NCBI GenBank assembly: GCA_019188255.1
Contig: JAETXT010000008.1
Coordinates: forward strand, 2,604,001-2,668,000
Direction: 5' to 3'
Length of the DNA: 64,000 nt
DNA from: Verticillium longisporum
Taxonomy: Eukaryota > Ascomycota > Sordariomycetes > Glomerellales > Plectosphaerellaceae
The translations under genes were made by a program, and so were the position numbers. The notes under the pieces were generated by a model. The model did no database searches. It saw only the letters and a program-made list of their open reading frames with translations, and was not told where the DNA came from. Below, in pieces: positions 43,990 to 51,797 of the stretch; within the stretch, counting starts at the first letter, position 1; every line of letters starts with the position of its first letter.

Positions 43990-44310
43990 ATGTCTACCGC
44001 TTACACAGGCCCCTCGGGAGCAGAAATGCTGGCCAGCCACACGCTCGCTCAAGAGATCATCGCCCGCAACAGTGACGCGGATCCCGTCCTCGATTTCGAG
44101 GAGCTCAATCTCCTCGAACATTACGTCAGAGACCCAAGCCGGGCAAAGGAGATTCTCGACTCCAAAGGCTACGCCGATGAAGCGCAGAGGGCCGGCAGCC
44201 TGGTGACGCATGTCATCTCCCTCCACGGCACCAACACTCCTGGTCTGCACGATGGGGAAATCAGGGTCCTCAGGGAATGGTTCGAAAACGGCCGTGCAGG
44301 CAAGGCTTGA
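43990..44310 (+). CDS. Hypothetical protein, 106 aa
   Basis: Single exon starting in the context CTCACCATGTC. The protein is charged, helical in character and lacks a signal peptide or membrane segment (MSTAYTGPSGAEMLASHTLA .. FENGRAGKA). I do not recognise a family. Coding is supported by the good start context and amino-acid composition, and by a CT/CA-rich leader. It has the look of a small cytosolic fungal protein; nothing links it functionally to the neighbouring pectinase genes. Confidence 0.6.
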   Translation: MSTAYTGPSGAEMLASHTLAQEIIARNSDADPVLDFEELNLLEHYVRDPSRAKEILDSKGYADEAQRAGSLVTHVISLHGTNTPGLHDGEIRVLREWFENGRAGKA

Positions 44311-44421
44311 ATTTCATTCCATCGCAGTCTTGTGTGTCAATGGCAGTAACACCGTGGGCGGAATGCCTCTATGTATCGTAGGTAGCTATTATAGTCTATC
44401 GTCCGCCACACTGGCTCAGGG

Positions 44422-45000
44422 AACGACCTCGTGGATTTCGCCCGTGACAATGTCAACCGTATGCCCCACGATCTGCGTCTTCGGCCAAAAAGTGCCAATT
44501 TTTTATTCTGCCACGTCCTGACGAAGACTCTCGTCGATGCTGTTTGCTTCCGCGTCAGCATTGTCCTGTGACAGTAGACAGGGGTAAAATAGCATGACAA
44601 GCATTCCACCCACGAGAAAAAGGTGCCAAATCGCATATTTGATCTCGTGCGCGTGGGAAGGGGCTCGCTCTCTGAGCCGAAGATGGTCTTCTTCATCAGT
44701 TGTGCACAGCCCGCCGCAGTCTTTGGCAATGTCAGTTTCCGATCATGGCCAATGTCGTTGTCGTACAGAGAAGCGCAAAAAGTCATACCAGTGTGGTGTA
44801 CGACGACGATCATGGCCAGGGGGGCGATAGTCCCCATGACGGCAAGGCTCCGTTTGGCGTCGAAAGTACGGCCGCCGGCATTGCGGATGACCTTGGCCTC
44901 TGCGGCATGGTCCGCTCAGTACGCGTCCTTAGATCCGGTAGGTAGAGGGCCACCCAGCTCCGAGTTGGAGACCGCAGAAGTCTCTCGGGTCGACTCGCAT
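44422..45000 (-). pseudogene. Beta-class carbonic anhydrase pseudogene
   Basis: Fragments in order on the minus strand: EAKVIRNAGGRTFDAKRSLA-VMGTIAPLAMIVVVHHTGMTF (about 44920-44790), matching the VIRNAGGR and HHTDCG region of beta carbonic anhydrases but with the Asp-Cys zinc site lost; MRFGTFFSW (about 44640); DESLRQDVAE then a TAA stop (about 44545-44515); and PKTQIVGHTVDIVTGEIHEVVP with its natural stop (44486-44422). The upstream part with the first zinc ligand (CMDAR) is not found, and a stop precedes the VIRNAGG block. So it is a dead gene. Family call from remembered motifs. Confidence 0.65.
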
Positions 45001-45929
45001 GTCGGCGCAAGATACTGGGCTCGGTCCACTTCTGAAGTGGCACAAGGTGGGGCGTGGTCAGTTTTCGGAGGCTTCTCACTGATGCAGGTCGATCCGTGCT
45101 CTCGGTTGACGCTGATGATGTCTTGGAGGAGAGGAGGGCACTGACGGTGCTCGATGTACTCCCTGCCCGTGGTCGTCAGTCTGTGTTGCGCCAGCGATCG
45201 TCGCCGGGGATTCCGCACTCATTTCGCACGATGATCTAGCTTTTTGTCGGCCATGATGAGCAAGTCGGACGGCCATGATGAGCAAGTCGGACGGCCATGA
45301 TGAGCAAGTCGGAGATGAAATGATGGACGAGTGAGCAGGAGGTTGTGAATAGCTATCGTGGTGCGAATGTTATGGGGGACCACACCACCGGTGACATTCC
45401 CAGACGACATCTTCATGGTAGTCCACGACCCTGATCATCATCAGTAATTGACCCCGCGCCGCTGGTCGATAACTCTCATCGTTCTGGTCACGATCTGCTT
45501 GTCATTGTCCCTCGTGACGTGGCCTTGTTTCTGTAAAGTGCGATGAGCCAGAGAGCTAGGATGCCATGGCAAGGATAGGCTCAAGTTCGCTGGTTCAGGG
45601 CATCCTAGAGTGAAGACCGAACCCCTCCGGCTCCACGGTAAGAGGCTCGAAGACGCAGTGGAGCCGCAGGCGGCTGCAGGCCAAGTGCCGCCTTGCCGCG
45701 TGCCTGCCCCTGGCACACGCACGGATCCCCTCCACGACCAACTGACAGACAGCATCGCTTTGACTGATGGCGTGCAACTAACCATCACAGGTGCAACAAT
45801 GCCTCTTTGCTGAGCGCATCCACGATTGTCCCACAACTTCACCACGAAACCTTCCGACGGCGCAGGTGTAGGTCCAGGTCCAGGTCCAGGCCCAGGTTCA
45901 GGTCCGACAGAGACCGCTCCCTCGCCAAG
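45001..45929. repeat. Spacer with 22-bp triplicate and GGTCCA repeat in ARL3 leader
   Basis: At about 45243-45309 a 22-bp unit (GGCCATGATGAGCAAGTCGGA, plus C) occurs three times. At about 45866-45905 a 6-bp GGTCCA-type unit occurs six times, about 25 bp before the ARL3 start, thus in its 5' leader. No gene is supported. Confidence 0.6.
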
Positions 45930-46695
45930 ATGTACCACCTGGCCAAGAGTCTCTATCTGCTCGCGACGAGCAAGGAAGGTGCGCAAGCCCGCGACCCAAA
46001 GCCCCGACGGCTACGACGCCAACCCGATGCTGACAAGACCAGAGTACTCCGTCATCCTCCTCGGCCTCGACAATGCCGGCAAGACGACCTTCCACGAGCA
46101 GGTCAAGTCGCTCTTCCTCGCGTCGCACCCGAACCCCAAGCTCAACACGGTGCCGACCGTCGGCCAGAACGTCTCGACCATCGACCTGCCGGACATGTAC
46201 CTCAAGATCTGGGACGTCGGCGGGCAAATGTCGCTGCGCAAGCCCGGGCAGAGCTACTACGCCAGCGCCCACGCCATCGTCTTCATCCTCGACAGCACCG
46301 ACCTCGGCGACGGCCACCTCGTCGAGGACGAGCGCGGCGGCTTCCGCGCCAAGCCCGGCCGCGAGGCTATGGTCGCGGGCGGCGGCGACGACGACGACGG
46401 CCGCCTCGCCGAGTGCAAGGCCGTGCTCGAGGACGTGCTGCGCCACTCGGACACGGAGGGCGTGCCGGTGCTCGTGCTCGCCAACAAGCAGGACCGCGAG
46501 GACTGCGTCGAGGTCGTGCGCATCAAGGAGGGGCTCGTCAAGCGCGTCTTCGAGGGCGAGCAGGCTGGCAGCATCCGCGACTCGCGCGTCCTGCCCGTGA
46601 GCGCGCTGACGGGGACGGGCGTCCGCGAGGCCGTCGAGTGGGTGCGGTCGAGGGTCAAGTGGAACAAGGAGTCGCGGCCGCCTGTGATGAGGTAG
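45930..46695 (+). CDS. ARL3: Arf-like GTPase ARL3/ARFRP1
   Basis: Exons are 45930..45978 and 46043..46695, 233 aa, intron 64 nt. The N-terminus MYHLAKSLYLLATSKE-EYSV replaces the Gly2 of true Arfs. Yeast Arl3 is instead acetylated by NatC at such an N-terminus and recruits Arl1 and golgins at the late Golgi; MY is a fitting NatC substrate. G-motifs: GLDNAGKTT, PTVGQNVSTIDL (switch I), WDVGGQMSLR (switch II), LANKQD and VSALTG. An insertion of about 30 residues (DGHLVEDERGGFRAKPGREA .. GGGDDDDG) sits after ILDSTD, absent in the human protein. Without splicing, the frame would begin in an unrelated Pro/Gly-rich leader, so the spliced start is preferred. Confidence 0.9.
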
Positions 46696-47066
46696 GGTGC
46701 GAGGAGGAAGAGGAGCACGACGAAGAAGCATCACGAATGATGACTTTTTTCTTTCTTCTTTTTTTTTTTTGAAGAAACCATTTTTCATTACGTTCTCGGC
46801 GTTGGGCGCTTGGAGCGAGCACTTCCCGTCGGACACTGCAGAGTGTGGGAAACGTATGGAGCGTCCTGGGCGTGCAGACCATAGAATACCTGCCACGAAC
46901 CGATCTTCATAGACATGTAGACAGGATCATCCAATCTGGGGTATCATTCATTTTTATACTTCACTGTATCTGCCACAAACAGATTTCCATAGACATGTAG
47001 ACAGGATCATCCAATCTGGGGTATCATTCATTTTTTATAATTCACTTTTATTCGTGCCCCCAGGCC
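46696..47066. repeat. Convergent gap with a tandem duplication of about 80 bp
   Basis: Between ARL3 and RRP45 stops. Two copies of an approximately 80-bp unit (46886-46966 and 46967-47047) share CATAGACATGTAGACAGGAT and ATCATCCAATCTGGGGTATC. No gene. Confidence 0.75.
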
Positions 47067-48046
47067 TCACCCCGCCACACGGTCATTCTCCGCCGACAGC
47101 TCAGCCATCAAGCCACCCTTGTCTCTCCTCTTGGCGTCCGCGGCCAGTGTCCTGTCGACCAGATCCGACAGCTCCCCGACCTTGCGGGCCGCGAGCGCCG
47201 CGCACTGCAGCAGCGTCGTGGCCTCGACGGCGTCGCCGCCGAGCTTGGACGCCTGACAGACCTCGCCATGCTTGTTGAGGCTGATGGTGCACGAGGCGAC
47301 GCGCAGCTGCTCCTCGCGCCAGTCGGGGTCGAGCAGCGTCACGCCGTCCCGGCCGTCGCCGTCGGGGCCGCCGTCCCTGGCGCCAAAGTGGGCAAAGGTG
47401 ACGCAAAAGGGCGAGTGCAGCCAGCCGAGGGGCACGGGGGCGCGCTCGGCGGGGGTGAAGACGGTGAGGTCCTCGCCGTCGACCTGGGCGTCGGGCTTGC
47501 GGAAGTGGCGCAGGGCGGCGACGGCGGCGAGGCAGGCGGCGTCGACAATGTTGCCGTCGTGCGAGACGACGTGGACGTCGGCGCGGACGCTCCAGACCTT
47601 GGCGCCGGCGACGAGGCAGAGCGACTCCGTGTCGAGGGCGCCGGAGCGGCGGATCGTCTTCTCGAGGAGCCGCGACAGCAGCATCTCCGTGTCGGTGGGC
47701 TTGCCCGGCTCAAAGTGCGGCGACGCCATGGGCGAGAGCTCGGTGGCGAGCTGGAAGATGCCGTCAAAGGGGCGGTCGGCGTGGGGGACCGTGACCTCGG
47801 CCGAGATGCGGACGATGACTCTGGGGATCTGGTCAGTCCACTGGCATCAAGTCAAGGAAGGGAGGGATGCAGGTCGTTCTACCTCGTCTTGCCGAGGCTC
47901 ACGTCGACGACGCCGTACTCATCGCCAAAGGAAATGTCGATGTTGCGATACTGGTCAAAGGGACGGCCGTCTAACCTGACGCCTTCATGCAGGGCCTTGA
48001 GGATGAACTCTTTTTCGTTGACCGAGGGCTCAGCCTCTCGCGGCAT
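47067..48046 (-). CDS. RRP45: Exosome core subunit RRP45 (RNase PH fold)
   Basis: Exons are 48046..47883 and 47820..47067, 305 aa; the intron is 62 nt (GTAGAA..CAG). The start MPREAEPSVNEKEFILKALH-EGVRLDGRPFDQYR is the canonical RRP45 beginning. Domain 1 continues GDEYGVVDVSLGKTRVIVRI and FDGIFQLATELSPMASPHFE. Domain 2 includes SLCLVAGAKVWSVRADVHVV, GNIVDAACLAAVAALRHFR, the PLGWLHSPFCVTFAHF strand pair and SKLGGDAVEATTLLQCA. RRP45 is one of six RNase PH-like proteins of the nine-subunit exosome ring that threads RNA to Rrp44 and Rrp6 in nucleus and cytoplasm. It is divergent from CWC15, 484 bp apart. Confidence 0.92.
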
Positions 48047-48530
48047 CTTGGCGGCGATTGTGGGGAGAGGGTGCCGAGGTGGGAGGTTTGTCTCACTAGG
48101 AGTGGTGAGGCGATGAAGCTTTATTACCTTGGGTAGATACCTAGGTAAGGTAGGCAAGGTAGGTAAGGCAGTATGGTCATGTTCGCCATGAGCTTGAGTT
48201 GGAAGAGCTTGACAAAATTCTGCCAGGCGGCGCCGGGCCGGCTCGCGGTACTTTGGGTTGTACCTAACTTGGCAGTGTGGATGGGTACCTTTCTGCACCA
48301 ATCGGCGTTGCACCTTGAATCTCGACTCTGCCTCCTGCCATCATTTCGACATTCCATCATTTCGACATTCCATCATTTCGACATTCCATCATTTCGACAT
48401 TCCATCATTTCGACATTCCATCATTTCGACTCCATCATTTCGACGCTTCCAACATCTCGACACATCACCATCTCGACACTGCCTCGACACTTCACCATCT
48501 CGAGAACACCACCGCCCTCCATCCAGAAAC
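48047..48530. promoter_or_regulatory. Divergent promoter RRP45/CWC15 with 16-bp tandem array and TACCTA motifs
   Basis: TACCTAGGTAAGGTAGGCAA-type words lie at 48127-48170. From about 48339 to 48446 a 16-bp unit (CATCATTTCGACATTC) is repeated about six times, continuing as a looser CATCTCGACAC series to 48505. It lies 25-190 bp before the CWC15 start, in its promoter or leader. Confidence 0.75.
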
Positions 48531-49327
48531 ATGACCACAGCCCACAGGCCGACCTTTGACCCCGCCCGCGGCAAGGAGGCCCTCCGCGGCCCGGCCTACC
48601 ACCAGCGCCTCCTGCCCGCCCACACCCAGCTCAAGTTCCGCCAGCGAGGCCAGGGCGGCGCCGCCGACGAAGACGATGACGCGCCGCGCGACCTCGCCGC
48701 AGAGCTCCTCCCCGCCGAGGCCGCCCACGCCGCCAAGAAGAACGGCACCCCTCTGCCCCCCCCTCCGACGCGCCCCCCGCGACAGGTGGCGTCAAGCGGC
48801 CCCTCGACGGGCCAGGCGGCGGCGGCGGCGGCGACGACGTGGACGAGGCCGACAAGGAAGATTTCGCCGCCAAGCGGAGGAGGATACTGGAGGAGACGCG
48901 GGATATCGATGCCGACTCGGAGGACGACGAGGAAGCGGACGACGACGACGATGACGACAGTGACGACGACAGCGATGACGAAGAGGCCGAGCTGCAGCGT
49001 GAGATGGAGAAGATCCGCAAGGAGAGGGCCGAGAAGAGGGAGCGCGAGGAGCGCGAGAGGGCGGCCGAGGAGCAGGCGGCGCGCGAGAAGGACATAGCGC
49101 TGGGCAACCCGCTGCTGAACAAGCCCGATTTCAACATGAAGAGGCGCTGGGACGACGACGTCGTGTTCAAGAACCAGGCGCGCGGGACCGAGGACAAGGG
49201 GAAGAAGGAGTTTATCAACGTGAGTATTGTCTTCCTTCTTTACACTTGGAGCCCCCCGCTGACCCGCTCTCAGGGTCTGCTGCGGTCCGACTTCCACAAG
49301 AGGTTCATGAACAAATATGTCAGGTAG
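48531..49327 (+). CDS. CWC15: Spliceosome protein CWC15, one frame break
   Basis: Coding parts are 48531..49219 and 49274..49327 with a 54-nt intron (GTGAGT..CAG). The N-terminus [20 protein letters not shown] and the C-terminus [17 protein letters not shown] are the two invariant ends of CWC15 (AD002/Cwf15), a component of the Prp19-associated NTC complex in active spliceosomes. The middle is acidic then a charged coiled coil ([20 protein letters not shown]), and [20 protein letters not shown] is conserved. The frame changes at a C8 run (48756-48763): upstream reads [13 protein letters not shown], downstream [16 protein letters not shown]. One more C gives 247 aa. Because the gene is essential in related fungi, a homopolymer miscall is likelier than a null. 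The intron is a multiple of three with no stop. Confidence 0.87.
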
Positions 49328-49375
49328 ACGCGCATCATGGATAACCCCCTCCTCGAACCGGCGACGAACACGACC

Positions 49376-49839
49376 CTACAGAATCTGCTTGACCTCGCCC
49401 CGGATGCGCGTGACACCTGCCTTCTTGTCGATAAAGTTGTGCTCGTCAGGCTCAATCGTCTCGCGATAATACGCATCCCCAAAGGCTGCCGCAAAGACCT
49501 CCATGCTCGGCACCTCGAACACAGCGCAGCCGTCGTACTCGGCCAGAGGGCTGGCGCCGGCGTTTTCCGGACCGATGGGCGCAACGCCCTCATTCAGAGC
49601 CGGCGTGGCATGGACCTGGGGGCGTCAGCGGGAGGTCGGGGGACAGTGAGCGTGACTCTCGAGGGCCAACGGTCGCTCACCTGCGTGTACGAGATGAAGC
49701 CATGCTTCTTCATCCAGGGACGGACCAGCGGGCCGTGGACCTTTTCCCAGTGGTGGTAGAACTGCTCGGGCGTTGTGCCGGCCTTGCGTTTGATGAAGGA
49801 GATGCTGATGACCGTCTGGCTGGTATCGTGGTCCGACAT
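49376..49839 (-). CDS. EthD-domain protein, 132 aa
   Basis: Exons are 49839..49681 and 49615..49376, intron 65 nt (GTGAGC..CAG), phase 0, rejoining ISYTQ-VHATPALNEG. The fold is the dimeric alpha+beta barrel: first strand VISISFIKRKAGTTPEQFYH (then HWEKVHGPLV), and second half GCAVFEVPSMEVFAAAFGDA, DEHNFIDKKAGVTRIRGEVK. EthD-like proteins include polyketide cyclases/dehydratases and enzymes of degradative pathways; short stand-alone fungal members mostly have unknown roles, and there is no biosynthetic cluster here. Its stop lies 48 bp from the CWC15 stop on the other strand, so the two 3' ends probably overlap. Confidence 0.82.
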
Positions 49840-50102
49840 GGTGTTCTGGTGTTACGATGGGTGTTAGTGTATGATTCGGCCAAGCTGTATTTCATCAATC
49901 CAGAATCTCCAAACAGCCCGTCGGGTGTCGTGAATATTACTCTCTTTCAACGTTCTTCATGCCAAAATTTTCGGTTTACATAGCAGCACTCGAGATCCTT
50001 AGTTACATGGCAGCACGGAAAACAACACCCGAACACCCAGTCCGCACCCCCCAGCACAGCTACACCAACATTCTGCAAGATCCCGGAACCAAGCATCCCC
50101 AA

Positions 50103-51221
50103 TCACTCCTCCTTCTTCCTCTTCCTCTCCAGCCCCTCCGCCACAGCCTCGGCCAGATCCTCGACCGTCGTCCCCCGCCGCCTCTTGCCAACGCGCTCAG
50201 CGCCGAGCACCGTCTCGTCAGCAACGACACGAAACACGTCCGCAGCGCCGCGAAACAGGGCCTCGCCCGCAAAGCCGCCATCGACACGGTGCGTCTCGCT
50301 GATCTCCTCCATCTCCGCCACCCACCGGTACGCCTTGGGCGGCACGGCGACGACGGCGCGCTCCGCCTGCTCGGCCAGCCGCGGCAGCCGCGCCCGCAGC
50401 TCGGCCCGCAGCAGCGGCAGCACGCCCAGCGCGTGCGCCGTCGTGAACGACTCGACCGCCAGCGCCGTGAGCCCTTTGCTCAGCGACGCGAAGCACATCT
50501 TCAGCCCCGACGCCGCGCCGACGGCCGCGCTCATGTGGGCGGCGCCGAGCGTGGCTGAAAGGCGCCGGCCGAGCCCGGGGAGGCTGGCGAGGGTGTGCGG
50601 GCCCGCGGTGGGAATGCCGGGGACGGACCAGCCGGATTGGGCGTCTTCTTCGTCTGCTTCCGCGTCTGCTTCCGCGTCTGCTTCCGCGTCTGCTTCCGCG
50701 TCTGCTTCCTCGTCTGCTTTCCCGCCTGCCCTGCCGTCTGCCTCGGGCGTCGAAAGAGTCCCGTTCGCGCCCGCGCCCGGGCCCGGCGACGACAAAAGCC
50801 GCGGCGGCGCCCCGATGATGCACCCGTCCACAAACCGCACCGGCACGCGCGCCCCCTCAAACAGCGACGCCATGGCCCTCGCCGACGCAGGCGCCACGGC
50901 GTTGAGGTCCACGTAGTACAGCGGCGCGTCGGCAGGCCTCTCGCCCGTCGTCGTCGCCGTCGCCAGCAGGGCATCGACGACGCGCTGGGCCGTGGCGCGG
51001 GCGTCGCGCGGCGGCACGACGGAGAGGACGACGGCGGCGCCGGCGACGAGCTCGGCGTCCGAGGCGACGAGCTGGATGCCGGCTGCGCGGGCGCGGGCCG
51101 TCGTGTCTTCGCTGCGGCCGGCAATGTTGGTCGTGACCGTGAAGCCCTTGGCGAGGAGCAGCTTGGCAATGCCGACGCCCATGTCGCCGATGGAGAGGAT
51201 CGCTACGGCCGAGGGGGCCAT
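50103..51221 (-). CDS. 6-phosphogluconate dehydrogenase-like NAD-binding protein (DUF1932 type)
   Basis: Single exon, 372 aa. The N-terminal Rossmann fold has AILSIGDMGVGIAKLLLAKG, the GxMGxG loop of the beta-hydroxyacid dehydrogenase superfamily, followed by VVLSVVPPRDA and YYVDLNAVAP. The C-terminal helical domain includes the conserved AASGLKMCFASLSKGLTALA, with the Lys that is catalytic in related dehydrogenases, the DUF1932-type tail. The substrate is unknown. Between the domains (about residues 160-205) lies a Glu/Asp/Ala repeat (EADAEADAEADAEADAEAD) encoded by a 12-bp tandem array at about 50650-50722, placed in a loop absent from most relatives. The C-terminus is basic (ERKRKKEE). Confidence 0.8.
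   Translation of the reverse strand: MAPSAVAILSIGDMGVGIAKLLLAKGFTVTTNIAGRSEDTTARARAAGIQLVASDAELVAGAAVVLSVVPPRDARATAQRVVDALLATATTTGERPADAPLYYVDLNAVAPASARAMASLFEGARVPVRFVDGCIIGAPPRLLSSPGPGAGANGTLSTPEADGRAGGKADEEADAEADAEADAEADAEADEEDAQSGWSVPGIPTAGPHTLASLPGLGRRLSATLGAAHMSAAVGAASGLKMCFASLSKGLTALAVESFTTAHALGVLPLLRAELRARLPRLAEQAERAVVAVPPKAYRWVAEMEEISETHRVDGGFAGEALFRGAADVFRVVADETVLGAERVGKRRRGTTVEDLAEAVAEGLERKRKKEE
50650..50722. repeat. 12-bp tandem array inside a coding region
   Basis: About six copies of CGTCTGCTTCCG (+ strand) encode the EADA repeat of the NAD-binding protein; the unit length keeps frame. Confidence 0.85.
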
Positions 51222-51797
51222 GGCTGTCTTGATTCTGTATGTTTTGTATTCTTGCTATTGCTGAGCGCTTAGTGGGTTGAAGACGGGATTCATCGCTGCT
51301 GCGACGCCCCCTCGCTGTCCCAATCGAAGGAAGCGGGGTGACGCCATCCATAGCCAGTGACATCATGCCGAGGTCGGCCATCTTGCTGTAACGTGCCGAT
51401 CGTCAAGGCCGATAAGGTGGCTGCGGTGCGAGGAATATGCACGATAATGGTTCTCTCGTCAACTTGATCTTGGCATGTAAGAGCTGCCATGGTACTTCAT
51501 CCACACCGAAGCGGAGCCTACTCTACACGAATACATGCGCTCTATAATAGAACGAGTCTCAGCTCTCAGACCTTACCGTGAATGCAAGACAGATCTGAGC
51601 AGGCTACAAGAGCCAAATAGATAGAGCGGAGAAGAGGAAGGCGAGGAAGAAGAGCAAGGCGCATTCTTATGCATGACCTCGCCGTGAAATCTTCGTGAAA
51701 GCCGAGGCCGTAACACCTCCCCTTGTGCCGCTGCTCCTTCATCGAGCAGCTGGTCTCGCCGCTGTCATGCGCTCCAACGCCCAACGCAAGCCTCCTC
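51222..51797. other. Intergenic region, nothing recognised
   Basis: A 576-bp gap between the NAD-binding gene start and the RING gene stop. No feature recognised. Confidence 0.45.

Noticed and set aside
48339..48446. CRISPR-like array
   Set aside because: Units are contiguous without spacers, and the genome is eukaryotic; it is a simple tandem repeat.
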